From positions 1 through 41,852 of the forward strand of contig DAOTTD010000095.1 of assembly GCA_034438015.1 (NCBI GenBank): a DNA stretch of 41,852 nucleotides. Direction: 5' to 3'. Below the pieces are notes generated by a model. That model saw nothing but the letters and a program-made list of their open reading frames with translations. It did no database searches and was not told where the DNA came from. The position numbers and the translations under genes were made by a program. This document shows, piece by piece, positions 24,208 through 32,309 of this stretch; position 1 is the stretch's first letter; the number at the start of each line of letters is the position of its first letter. This DNA comes from JACDAE01 sp034438015. Its GTDB lineage: Bacteria; Chloroflexota; Ktedonobacteria; Ktedonobacterales; Ktedonobacteraceae.

Positions 24208-24235
24208 GATACATGCGGATAAGCAGGCATGTATC
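24208..24235. repeat. Small inverted repeat after the GGT gene
   Basis: GATACATGC at 24208-24216 and GCATGTATC at 24227-24235 form a 9-base-pair stem with a 10-base loop. No T-run follows, so termination is not clear. Confidence 0.4.
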
Positions 24236-24375
24236 AGCAGAGGCACGGTCCAGGCCGGATCACGCGTGGTCGGGCCACAGATCTCAACATATACGACACA
24301 GTGTGTCTCTATTCTCTATCAGGAAAAGATATTCTTGGACAGAGTGAAAATACGTAGTAAGGAAGGATAAAGAGT

Positions 24376-25341
24376 ATGACAACCCGTCCCTATCGCCCAG
24401 GCATTCCAGCGGACATTCTGGCCCTTTCGCATGAACGGGACCTCCTGCGCCGGCGTGGCAACTACGAGCGCGCCGACGAACTGAAACGTCAGATCGAAGA
24501 TGCCGGCTATGCCGTCAAAGATAATCCCCACGGAGCACACCTGGTCATTTTGCCCGGCATTGAGATCGATGGTAAGCTGTATCACACGGCGCGCCAGGTG
24601 CCATCGCTGCTTGATGAGCCCGATACATGCACATTCTCCGTCATTGTCCTGGCGCAGAATAGCTCCGAGCAGGCGCGTCGCTGCGTGGAGAGCGTCTTCC
24701 GTTGTGCAGATGAGAGCGCCATCGAGGTTCTACTGATCGACAATGCGTCGCGTGACGGCATCGATCTCTGGGCAGAGGCGCAGACATACCAGGAGCCGCG
24801 CCTGCACCTCCTGCGCACGACGCGCACAATGGGCGTGGCCGAGGCATATAACGTCGCGCTGAAACAGAGTCACGGGCGTTACGCTTTGATCCTACAGTGC
24901 AGCGTCGAGCTCACAGGCGATATCTTTACTCCGCTTGAAAAGACCTTGATGCAAGACAAGGTGGGTATTACGGGGCCGCGTGGACTGCACACCGAGGATC
25001 TGCGCCATTTCGCTGAGAGCAAGCAGGAAGAGGTCGAGGTTATTGATGGACAGTGTATGGCCTTCAGACGCAGTTTGCTCAGGCAGGCAGGCATGTTCGA
25101 TGAGCGATATCGCTATCCGCACTATATGGATATCGACTTCAACTTCGCACTGCGCGACCAGGGGGTCCAGGTCGTCGTAACGCCAGGCCTCCCCGTCACA
25201 CATCATGCCGAGGCGCAGAATGCCGCTGCTTCGGACGCGGAGCGTGCACGCCTGGCGAAGCGCAACTTCTATCGCTTCCTGGAGAAATGGGGGGATCGCG
25301 ACGATCTGCTTCTAGAGCAGAAAGAAGACGATGGGGAGTAG
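24376..25341 (+). CDS. GT2 glycosyltransferase with CysRS-tail-like N-terminus
   Basis: The 321-residue protein has two parts. Residues 13-60 (HERDLLRRRGNYERADELKRQ and following) resemble the C-terminal anticodon-side tail of cysteinyl-tRNA synthetase, with the AD.L...I...GY.V.D.P.G pattern; a UvrB/UVR-like helix pair is an alternative reading. Residues 86-300 form a family-2 glycosyltransferase with FSVIVLAQN, EVLLIDNASRDG (122-128), and the acceptor-side DGQCMAFRRSLL...GMFDERY and YMDIDFNFAL motifs. It probably transfers a sugar to an envelope or secreted acceptor. AAGGAAGGA precedes the ATG. It stands on the same strand as GGT with a 190-base gap. The role of the N-terminal segment is unknown. 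Confidence 0.85.
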   Translation: MTTRPYRPGIPADILALSHERDLLRRRGNYERADELKRQIEDAGYAVKDNPHGAHLVILPGIEIDGKLYHTARQVPSLLDEPDTCTFSVIVLAQNSSEQARRCVESVFRCADESAIEVLLIDNASRDGIDLWAEAQTYQEPRLHLLRTTRTMGVAEAYNVALKQSHGRYALILQCSVELTGDIFTPLEKTLMQDKVGITGPRGLHTEDLRHFAESKQEEVEVIDGQCMAFRRSLLRQAGMFDERYRYPHYMDIDFNFALRDQGVQVVVTPGLPVTHHAEAQNAAASDAERARLAKRNFYRFLEKWGDRDDLLLEQKEDDGE

Positions 25342-25360
25342 GCCTGCCTTGCGCGGGCCC

Positions 25361-26821
25361 CTACAAGGCCGTCCACAGATGAATTGTAGCGTACGCACGC
25401 CAGGGGCGCCATGCTTCAGCACGCCGGGCGACACTTTTAGTATCGGAGGCAACGCCCTGTTGTTCGAAGGCGCGGCGCAGGCCCAGATCGGTCACAGGGA
25501 ACGCGTCAGGGTCGCCAAGCGCCCGCATGGCGATGTAAGATGCCGTCCACGCTCCCACGCCGGGAAGTGAGAGCAGGCGCTCTATAGTCTGCTCGCGATC
25601 GGCGCCGCGATTGAGTACGAGCCCCTCTTCGACAATGGCACGGGCGAGGGCCTGTAGCGCGTTTATCCGCATCTGCGTAAAGCCCAGCCCCTGTAGATCC
25701 GCCTGCATGATCTGCCGCGGCGTGGGAAAGAAGTGCGTAAGCCCTCCCTGCGGTTCAGCGAGTGGCTCTCCGGTCGCTGCTACCAGGCGTCCAAGCAGCG
25801 TCCTCGCTCCCCTCACGGAGACCTGCTGCCCCACAATGGCGCGCACCGCCAGCTCAAAGCCGTCGATTGCGCCAGGAATGCGCAGCCCTGGACGAGCCTC
25901 CACAAGAGGTGCAAGCACTGGATCCGCGGACAGCACGGTAGCGACCGCCGCCGGATCGGCATCGAGATCGCACAGGTGCCGGCAACGCTGGACGAGCAGG
26001 CTGAGGTCGCCCAGGTCGTTGAGCCGTAGATGAATGAGCACAGCATGCATACGAGCAACAGGCTCGATCCCGAGTATCCCTTGCGAGCGTGGGAACGCGA
26101 CCGTGCGCTGATAACACCCGTTAGTGACCTCCTCGACGCCCGGCAGCGCGCGCCGTGCCAGGAACGCGAACAGGGATTCAGCGTCGAAGGGAGGACGATA
26201 TTGCAGGCGCAGGGTGAGTCGACCATCACCCGCACCCACCGGTTGTGCACGACGCCGCAGCGCCGATGGAGCGCAGCCGAACGCCTCCTGCATACTGTCA
26301 TTAAATCGACGAATGCTGGCAAAGCCCGCCGTAAACGCGATATCGGTCAGCGAAAGATGCGTCTGCTCGATGAGCAGGCGCGCCGTCTGAGCGCGTCTGC
26401 TGCGAGCCAGAGCAAGCGGGCCGGCCCCAACCTCTGCCACCAGTTCGCGGTGCAGGTGCCGCTCGCTGACCGCCAGACGCTGCGCCAGTCCGGCGACGCC
26501 CTCGGCATCTACGACGCCTTCGGCGATCAGGCGCAGGGCGCGCGCCACCAGATCAGCCCGCACATTCCAGTCCGGCGAATCGGGGCTGGCCTCGGGATGA
26601 CAGCGGCGGCAGGCGCGAAATCCAGCAGCCTCCGCCGCCGCTGCGCAGGGATAGAAGCGCACATTGCGCGACTGCGGGGTTGGCGCGGGACAGATGGGCC
26701 GGCAATAGATACCGGTCGAAGTGACCGCCGTAAAGAACCGGCCATCGAAACGCGAGTCGCGGCTGCAGATGGCGCGGTAACACAGGTCAAAATCGGCGTG
26801 GATGTTTGCTGTCTTTTCCAT
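25361..26821 (-). CDS. Ada-type regulator fused to AlkA DNA glycosylase
   Basis: The 486-residue protein fuses three modules. At the N-terminus is an Ada zinc domain with Cys40, Cys44, Cys71 and Cys74 (YCRPIC and ACRRC); in Ada the first Cys accepts a methyl group from DNA phosphotriesters. An AraC-type helix-turn-helix follows (about 85-185, with FTAGFASIRRFNDSMQEAFG). The C-terminal part is AlkA: an N-terminal subdomain and an HhH-GPD glycosylase core with LPGVGAWTA and the catalytic Asp in VTDLGL, excising 3-methyladenine and related bases. It thus couples sensing, gene activation and base excision. It is divergent from ogt. The ATG at 26821 gives the usual family N-terminus; an ATG five codons upstream is also open. 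Confidence 0.93.
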   Translation of the reverse strand: MEKTANIHADFDLCYRAICSRDSRFDGRFFTAVTSTGIYCRPICPAPTPQSRNVRFYPCAAAAEAAGFRACRRCHPEASPDSPDWNVRADLVARALRLIAEGVVDAEGVAGLAQRLAVSERHLHRELVAEVGAGPLALARSRRAQTARLLIEQTHLSLTDIAFTAGFASIRRFNDSMQEAFGCAPSALRRRAQPVGAGDGRLTLRLQYRPPFDAESLFAFLARRALPGVEEVTNGCYQRTVAFPRSQGILGIEPVARMHAVLIHLRLNDLGDLSLLVQRCRHLCDLDADPAAVATVLSADPVLAPLVEARPGLRIPGAIDGFELAVRAIVGQQVSVRGARTLLGRLVAATGEPLAEPQGGLTHFFPTPRQIMQADLQGLGFTQMRINALQALARAIVEEGLVLNRGADREQTIERLLSLPGVGAWTASYIAMRALGDPDAFPVTDLGLRRAFEQQGVASDTKSVARRAEAWRPWRAYATIHLWTAL

Positions 26822-26853
26822 ACCTGTATCATACACGATACTATGCTTGCAGG

Positions 26854-26914
26854 CTGGCGGTTTTCGGACATCACCATGAGCACGTCCCTCATGGTGATGT
26901 CCGAAAACCGCCAG
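26854..26914. repeat. Perfect 26-base-arm hairpin in the ada-alkA/ogt promoter region
   Basis: Arms 26854-26879 and 26889-26914 are perfect inverted copies around a 9-base loop. The palindrome lies between the two divergent alkylation-repair genes. An 8-base direct repeat ACGATACT occurs at 26835-26842 and 26915-26922, which could be a target-site duplication, although the left copy is 11 bases away from the palindrome end. Confidence 0.85.
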
Positions 26915-26982
26915 ACGATACTCACTACATAGTTTATCATAGAGACGTGCTCAAGGCGAACACCTTCAGAAAGGAATAGCAG

Positions 26983-27522
26983 ATGAAAACACTACAATTT
27001 GATCGGATAGAGTCTCCCATAGGAACAATCCTGCTCGCTGTGGATGATGGACAGTTGTGCACGCTAGATTACGAAGACTACGAGCAGCGCATGATGACTC
27101 TGCTTGAGCGGCGCTATGGCCCGGTTCACCTGGTACCAACGACCGACCCCTGTGGTTTCAGTGGTCGCGTTCGAGACTACTTTGCGGGTGACTACTCTGC
27201 TCTAGATGCCATTCCCGTGAACACCGGGGGCACCGCCTTTCAACAGCAGGTCTGGTCCGCGCTGCGCTCCATTCCGGTCGGAACCACATTGACGTACAGT
27301 GCGCTGGCAGCCAGGGTCGGCAGGCCGACGGCCTACCGCGCGGTTGGAGGGACCAACGCCCTCAATCCGGTGGCGATTGTGCTCCCTTGCCACCGAGTCG
27401 TGGGTGCCGATACTTCGCTCACCGGCTACGCGGGTGGGTTGGAGCGTAAGCAGTGGTTGTTAAAGCACGAGGGGTATGAGAAAAGCAGCGCGTTCCAGCC
27501 ACCCTCAATGCTCACTCATTGA
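26983..27522 (+). CDS. ogt: Methylated-DNA-protein-cysteine methyltransferase
   Basis: The 179-residue protein removes methyl groups from O6-methylguanine or O4-methylthymine by suicidal transfer to Cys136 in the active site LPCHRVV. Other features are TAFQQQVWSALRSIPVGTTLTY, the Arg/Ala helix-turn-helix (VGRPTAYRAVGGTNALNPV), and GYAGGLERKQWLL. AAAGGAA precedes the ATG. It is divergent from the Ada/AlkA gene with about 160 bases between starts, so both may be activated by methylated Ada-type protein. Its last seven bases overlap the convergent methyltransferase gene. Confidence 0.95.
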   Translation: MKTLQFDRIESPIGTILLAVDDGQLCTLDYEDYEQRMMTLLERRYGPVHLVPTTDPCGFSGRVRDYFAGDYSALDAIPVNTGGTAFQQQVWSALRSIPVGTTLTYSALAARVGRPTAYRAVGGTNALNPVAIVLPCHRVVGADTSLTGYAGGLERKQWLLKHEGYEKSSAFQPPSMLTH

Positions 27523-28409
27523 GCAGGTTTCTTGCCTATTACCGTCAGATAGTGCCACTTGCCTAAAAAATCCTCGCTGTACATCTCTGCAATGGCTTCC
27601 TGGCGCAGCAGTTCCAACTCTGCTGTGCCAGTCCCCAACACTCGGGAAATCAGAGGTATCATCTGGAGCATAGATTTATCCAGATCCTCACACATAAAGA
27701 TCCAATTATCAGAGTTTGCGGAAAAATCTATCATATAGGGGTATTCGTGTATATCACGCCATCCCGCCGCCTTCATCATCTGTGCCATACGCAAGATGAG
27801 GCCCATGTTTTTTCCAGTGGGATCAAGAGAATATCCCAGGCGTGCGCATACCTCAAGTGCCAGGGCCTTAAACTGCTCGTATTTAGGGCTGTTCGTTTCC
27901 CCCTGGTCGTTCGTTTCAGTCAGGCGTAAATATCCGCCCGGCTGGCAAACACGGTACCACTCTCGAAGCGTCTTAGGCCACGTTTCCCGAGTTTGAAAGG
28001 GGGCAGTAAGTCGGGCATTTACCAGGTCAAAGCTATTCTCGGGAAAATTTAACGGCTTCAGTGCATCCATCACTTCAAAAGAGATATTGATGCGTTCCTG
28101 GCTACGCGCACGTGCATTCGCGTATTCCACTATTGCTGGCTTATTATCAATGCCATTTACCTCAAGATGCGGATAAGTAAAAGCGAGGCTGAGCGCCCAT
28201 TCGCCTGACGACGAGCCGACATCCAGTACAGTATGAATATACTGCATATCCTTTGCGAGTTCAGGTATCAATCCATTAGCGCGAGCGAACATTCTTGATT
28301 GGTTATTAACACGTACCATATCTATAGTAGCAAGTTCTGGGATTTGAGTGAGCAAGTAAGTATCATCGGGCAGCGCTGCTTCAAAGGGATTATTATCATC
28401 AGAACTCAT
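27516..28409 (-). CDS. Class I SAM-dependent methyltransferase
   Basis: The 297-residue protein has a Rossmann-type SAM-binding core: motif I VLDVGSSSGEWAL at about 61-73, acidic motif II near GIDNKPAIVEYAN, ISFEVMDALKPLNFPENSFDLV with the motif III/IV region, and WYRVCQPGGYLRLTETN. This is the Methyltransf_11/25 pattern. The N-terminal 45 residues and the C-terminal 100 residues are probably substrate-specific. It has no recognised substrate; its neighbours are ogt (convergent) and the histidine kinase (same strand, 80 bases upstream), so no clear pathway link. AAGGAG precedes the ATG. Confidence 0.85.
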   Translation of the reverse strand: MSSDDNNPFEAALPDDTYLLTQIPELATIDMVRVNNQSRMFARANGLIPELAKDMQYIHTVLDVGSSSGEWALSLAFTYPHLEVNGIDNKPAIVEYANARARSQERINISFEVMDALKPLNFPENSFDLVNARLTAPFQTRETWPKTLREWYRVCQPGGYLRLTETNDQGETNSPKYEQFKALALEVCARLGYSLDPTGKNMGLILRMAQMMKAAGWRDIHEYPYMIDFSANSDNWIFMCEDLDKSMLQMIPLISRVLGTGTAELELLRQEAIAEMYSEDFLGKWHYLTVIGKKPAQ

Positions 28410-28492
28410 AGATCATAGCTCCTTCCAGATGAGTGATAACTCTTCTATCTATCTTGAGTATAAGGGACAGGCGCTTGAAAGTATAGTGTTTG

Positions 28493-29632
28493 CTAGCGTT
28501 TTTCAGAAAGAGCGGTGGGGAGAGTGAAACAGAAGCGGCTGCCCTGTCCCTGAATGCCACTACTCTCCACCCAGATAGTGCCTCCCATCGCTTCAACCAG
28601 TTTTCTACTGATATACAGCCCCAGACCCGCTCCCCGGATGTTTCCAGAAGTATCTCTTTTGAGGCGCGCGAACTGCTCAAAGAGGTGGGGCGCTTCATCC
28701 GGCGGAATACCCGGCCCTCCGTCCTGCACACAAAGACAGACACATTCCTCTTTGATGCCTTGCACACTTGCACTGATCGTGATCAATGTAGAGGGCGGCA
28801 CATATTTGAAGATGTTCGAAAACAGGTTCTGCAGAACCTGGTGGACTGCCCATGCGTTGGCGAGAACGGTAAGATAAGCCGGGATATTCACCTGAATGGT
28901 ATAGCACTTGAACCTGCCCCCATCCAGGCGTTTCATACTCCCAGCCACCAGATCCACCAGTCTCACCTGCTGCGTGTTCAGCGCGATATCCTGCTCACTG
29001 ACCTGCGTGGCATCTAATACCTGATAGATCAACTGCTGCAGTTCAGAGCTGGCATGAAAGGCCAGCTCGATAAAGCGCGCGCGGTCAGACAGGGAGAGAT
29101 GCTCATAATACCCATGCAATAATTCAAGATACCCATGTAATGTCGTCAGCGGAGTACGGAGCTCGTGATTGATATTGAGGAGCAAGAGGTCTTTGATCTG
29201 ATTGAGTCGGTATTGCTGTTCATAGGCAAGAGCCGTGCGCCTCTCAGCCTCCAGAGCCTTGTTACGTGCATCGTCTGCCTCATCGAGGACATTGCGCAAG
29301 GCGATAATGGCGAAGCCTTCGAGAAACAGGAGCAGAAAGCCGCCAACAGAGGAGAGGAGAAAGACGAGAGGCCAGAGTAGGCCGCCAAGCCGCAAGCTAT
29401 GATAGGCGACCAGGATGAGGAAGATCCCAACGAGGTAGATCAACAGTCCACGTTTTTTGAACATCCAGGCGGTGAGTGCCACCGGCAGGGCTAAAATATA
29501 GCCATTGTGCGTGCTCGGGAATGTCAACAGGTGGAAAAGCAGACCAAGCAGGTCACATAATATAGTCCCACCCAATCGGAGAGAGAATGGTAAAGTAAGC
29601 AGCACACGTGGCCACTCTTTGATATATTGCAT
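28493..29632 (-). CDS. Membrane sensor histidine kinase (orphan)
   Basis: The 379-residue kinase has four to five hydrophobic segments in its first 112 residues, a coiled linker (113-145), a dimerisation/phosphoacceptor domain with the H-box NINHELRTPLT (His156), and an HATPase domain with N-box NLFSNIFKY, G1 DGGPGIPPD, F-box LFEQFAR and G2 GAGLGLYISRK. It should autophosphorylate and pass the phosphate to a response regulator. None is encoded next to it, so it is an orphan sensor. The membrane part has no recognised ligand-binding domain. GAGAGGAAAC precedes the ATG. The gene diverges from the amylase leader. Confidence 0.92.
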   Translation of the reverse strand: MQYIKEWPRVLLTLPFSLRLGGTILCDLLGLLFHLLTFPSTHNGYILALPVALTAWMFKKRGLLIYLVGIFLILVAYHSLRLGGLLWPLVFLLSSVGGFLLLFLEGFAIIALRNVLDEADDARNKALEAERRTALAYEQQYRLNQIKDLLLLNINHELRTPLTTLHGYLELLHGYYEHLSLSDRARFIELAFHASSELQQLIYQVLDATQVSEQDIALNTQQVRLVDLVAGSMKRLDGGRFKCYTIQVNIPAYLTVLANAWAVHQVLQNLFSNIFKYVPPSTLITISASVQGIKEECVCLCVQDGGPGIPPDEAPHLFEQFARLKRDTSGNIRGAGLGLYISRKLVEAMGGTIWVESSGIQGQGSRFCFTLPTALSEKR

Positions 29633-29706
29633 GTTTCCTCTCTCTTCGTCATAGGCAGGAAAAAATAATTGATACTTCTCTCAAAAATAATTACACAAAT
29701 ATGTAA

Positions 29707-29715
29707 TGATATAAT
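29707..29715 (+). promoter_or_regulatory. Extended -10 promoter for the amylase gene
   Basis: TGATATAAT at 29707-29715 is a perfect extended -10 element (TGnTATAAT) without a good -35 box. Transcription from here would give a leader of about 200 bases containing the palindrome at 29749-29836. Confidence 0.5.
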
Positions 29716-29748
29716 AGTAACATATTCTCCTGCTCGTTGACCACCCTA

Positions 29749-29836
29749 TTCTCTCACGATCAGGGAATTGGGTTTTCCCATCACGAGACGATGGATGGTG
29801 AGCATCGGCGTCTCGTGATCACAATACCCGAGAGAA
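29749..29836. repeat. Imperfect palindrome in the amylase leader
   Basis: TTCTCTC at 29749-29755 faces GAGAGAA at 29830-29836. The inner arms 29770-29790 and 29809-29829 pair with a few mismatches, including a perfect 10-base core TCACGAGACG/CGTCTCGTGA. It lies between the promoter and the amylase start. Confidence 0.65.
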
Positions 29837-29925
29837 AAGTACCAGCGGTTTGCATCTCTTGCATTTTAAACAGTAGAATATGTACACCTATATTTGAATA
29901 CACGTCGAAAGGCTGGTTAAGTAAG

Positions 29926-31767
29926 ATGTCAACTTCAATCAACGACCTGAAGATTCAAGTCGTTATTGATCAAGCCCGTGCAGGTCAGGGCACACTCTTT
30001 CCCTCTCCAGAGGATTGGCGGGACCAGTGGATTTACTTCTTGATGCTGGATCGCTTCAAAAACCCGACGGCGCCACCCAGGAATCTGCCGTACGACGCCA
30101 CATTCAGCGAATTCCAGGGCGGCACATACAACGGTGTGCGAGATCAGTTGAAGTACCTTCAGCAACTGGGGGTCGGGGCCATCTGGCTGTCGCCCGTGCT
30201 GAAGAACCCCCAGTTCGACAAGAGCGCCTACCATGGCTACGGTATCCAGAACTTCCTGGCCGTCGAGCCGCGTTTCGCCTCAAGTCCCGACGAGGCCGAG
30301 AGCGAGCTGCGACAACTGGTGGACGAGGCGCACGCGCTGGGGATCTACGTCATCTTCGACATTGTTCTCCACCACGCAGGGGATGTGTTTGAATATGTAA
30401 CGACAGAGGGAGGCGCAACGCAGGAGTTCAGCCAGATCGACTGGAGCGATAGCGTTTTGCCCATTCGCTGGCGAGATGAGAATGGGCAAGGCAACCCTCT
30501 CTGGACTGATGCACCGGCCCAACCCCCCATCGATGCCGCCGTCTTTCCCGACGAACTCCGCCAGAACGCCGGATTCACCCGGCAGGGCAATGCCTTCACT
30601 CGTGGGTTCCATCCCTTCGGAGACTTCCAAACGCTTAAGGGGATAGCGACTGATGCCACGGACAGTGGTCTCCAGGTGGTCCACAATATTCTGATCCGTT
30701 CTTACCAGTACATCATTGCCAGGTTTGATGTGGATGCATTCCGCATCGATACTCTGAAGTTCCTCTCTCCCGACTTCGAGCGGATCTTCGCTAATGCCAT
30801 GCGCGAGTTCGCGCTCAGTGCCGGGAAGAAGAACTTCTTCACCTTCGGCGAGGTCTACGACGACGAGGAAACCATCGCACAGTTCATCGGGCGCAACACG
30901 TCGGCCACAGGCGCGGTGGTCGGGGTGGACGCCGCGCTCGACTATCCCTTGTTCTTCAAGCTTCCTGGTGTGCTAAAGGGGCTGGCGGGAACACCCCTCG
31001 ATGTGGCCAACGTGTTTGAAACCCGGAAACAGGTGGAACAGGATATCATTACATCCCATGGCGAGGCTGGCAAGTTCTTCGTGACCTTTCTGGATAACCA
31101 CGATCAACCCCAGCGTTTCGGCTTCACCGGCGACACACAGCTTATCGATCAGATCGCGCTGGGGCTCGGTTGCCTCTATTCGCTCCAGGGCATCCCTTGC
31201 CTGTATTACGGCACAGAGCAGGGACTCAGTGGTCACAAAGACGCGACCCACACGAATGATTCGATGGTCCGCGAGGCGCTGTGGGGCCGGACAGACGCTA
31301 CGGGCCAGCCGAACGGCTTTGATATGAATCACCCGTTATATCGCGCCGTCCAGCAGATCGCTCAGGTACGCGCAGACCAGCCAGCGCTCCGCTACGGACG
31401 GCAATACTTCCGCCAGATATCCGGAAACCGCACGGAATTCGGCATTTCCGCTTTCCCGGCGGGGGTCCTGGCATTCTCACGGATTTTGAACGATCAGGAA
31501 GTGCTCGTGGTCGCGGCTACGAGCACAATACAAGGATTTCAAGGCGAAGTGATCATCGACCATGAGATCAATCCCGAGGGAAGCTCGTACAAGGTCCTCT
31601 ACAGCAACAAAAAGGATGCGGGCGGCTCCAAAGAACCGGGCACGGTCGTCGACAAGCCTGGGGGAAGTGTCACGATTCACGAGATCGACGGCTCAGTGGC
31701 CTCGGGACCAGCACGGACCCTCCCTGTGAACTTGCAGCCCCTGGAAATCCAGATCCTGGGACGCTAA
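29926..31767 (+). CDS. GH13 alpha-amylase family glycoside hydrolase
   Basis: The 613-residue enzyme shows the four GH13 conserved regions on a TIM barrel: region I DIVLHH at about 145-150, region II DAFRIDTLK with nucleophile Asp275, region III FTFGEVY with acid/base Glu309, and region IV FLDNHD with Asp392. The N-terminal WIYFLMLDRFKNPTAP is typical of amylases and related transferases. A beta-sandwich tail follows from about 500. No signal peptide is seen, so it may act on cytoplasmic alpha-glucans. The ATG at 29926 has GAAAGG 13 bases upstream; the frame is open further upstream but has only weak starts inside the palindrome. The exact substrate (amylase, glucosidase or phosphorylase-like) is not fixed by sequence. 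Confidence 0.92.
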   Translation: MSTSINDLKIQVVIDQARAGQGTLFPSPEDWRDQWIYFLMLDRFKNPTAPPRNLPYDATFSEFQGGTYNGVRDQLKYLQQLGVGAIWLSPVLKNPQFDKSAYHGYGIQNFLAVEPRFASSPDEAESELRQLVDEAHALGIYVIFDIVLHHAGDVFEYVTTEGGATQEFSQIDWSDSVLPIRWRDENGQGNPLWTDAPAQPPIDAAVFPDELRQNAGFTRQGNAFTRGFHPFGDFQTLKGIATDATDSGLQVVHNILIRSYQYIIARFDVDAFRIDTLKFLSPDFERIFANAMREFALSAGKKNFFTFGEVYDDEETIAQFIGRNTSATGAVVGVDAALDYPLFFKLPGVLKGLAGTPLDVANVFETRKQVEQDIITSHGEAGKFFVTFLDNHDQPQRFGFTGDTQLIDQIALGLGCLYSLQGIPCLYYGTEQGLSGHKDATHTNDSMVREALWGRTDATGQPNGFDMNHPLYRAVQQIAQVRADQPALRYGRQYFRQISGNRTEFGISAFPAGVLAFSRILNDQEVLVVAATSTIQGFQGEVIIDHEINPEGSSYKVLYSNKKDAGGSKEPGTVVDKPGGSVTIHEIDGSVASGPARTLPVNLQPLEIQILGR

Positions 31768-31837
31768 GACCTGACGGACCAGATCCCCCTTGCGGACGGC
31801 TCAATGGGGAGGCAGGTCACGGAATATTATTTGCCCT

Positions 31838-32284
31838 TTACCATTTCCGATACGGTAAAAACTTGCCATCCAGCGTGATCACCACGCGATCACCCCTGGG
31901 GTCCTCTTTGCGCTGGATATCCAGTTCGAAGTCAATGGCGCTCATAATGCCGTCACCGAACATCTCGTGAATGAGCGCCTTGATCGTGGTGCCATAAACC
32001 TGCGTGATTTCGTGAAAGCGGTAGATCAGGGGATCGGCGGAGACGGTCTCCCCTAACGAACCTTTCATTGGGATCTCCTGCAGTGCCGCCAGGACTTCTG
32101 GGTCGAAATCAAGCACTGCCTGCGCAGCGCTCGCCTCATCCGCTGACATGGTTGCCTGTCCGAAGATTGCGGCGGCTGTCCACTCCTTGCTCCGTCCAAC
32201 CGCCTGGGCGATCTCAACAAACGTCAGCCCTTTGGCCTTCTTCGCAGCGAGAATACGTTCGGTCGCTTCAACTCGTGTGATCAT
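31838..32284 (-). CDS. cynS: Cyanate hydratase (cyanase)
   Basis: The 148-residue protein matches the decameric cyanases, which use bicarbonate to convert cyanate to ammonia and carbon dioxide. An N-terminal helix-turn-helix-like domain (LTFVEIAQAVGRSKEW) precedes the catalytic part. The triad is intact: Arg89 and Glu92 in DPLIYRFHEI and Ser115 in GDGIMSAIDF, with the same spacing as Arg96, Glu99 and Ser122 of E. coli. The C-terminus VVITLDGKFLPYRKW also matches. GAGGAG precedes the ATG. It begins 25 bases after the alpha-galactosidase stop on the same strand. Neither cynT, cynR nor a cyanate transporter is adjacent. Confidence 0.97.
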   Translation of the reverse strand: MITRVEATERILAAKKAKGLTFVEIAQAVGRSKEWTAAAIFGQATMSADEASAAQAVLDFDPEVLAALQEIPMKGSLGETVSADPLIYRFHEITQVYGTTIKALIHEMFGDGIMSAIDFELDIQRKEDPRGDRVVITLDGKFLPYRKW

Positions 32285-32309
32285 AACGTGTCTCCTCAGT
32301 ACATTTGAA

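Noticed and set aside
24208..24235. Hairpin after the GGT gene as a terminator
   Set aside because: There is no T-run after the stem, so it is listed only as an inverted repeat.
28490..29017. A 175-codon plus-strand frame inside the histidine kinase region
   Set aside because: It is antisense to the conserved HATPase motifs.
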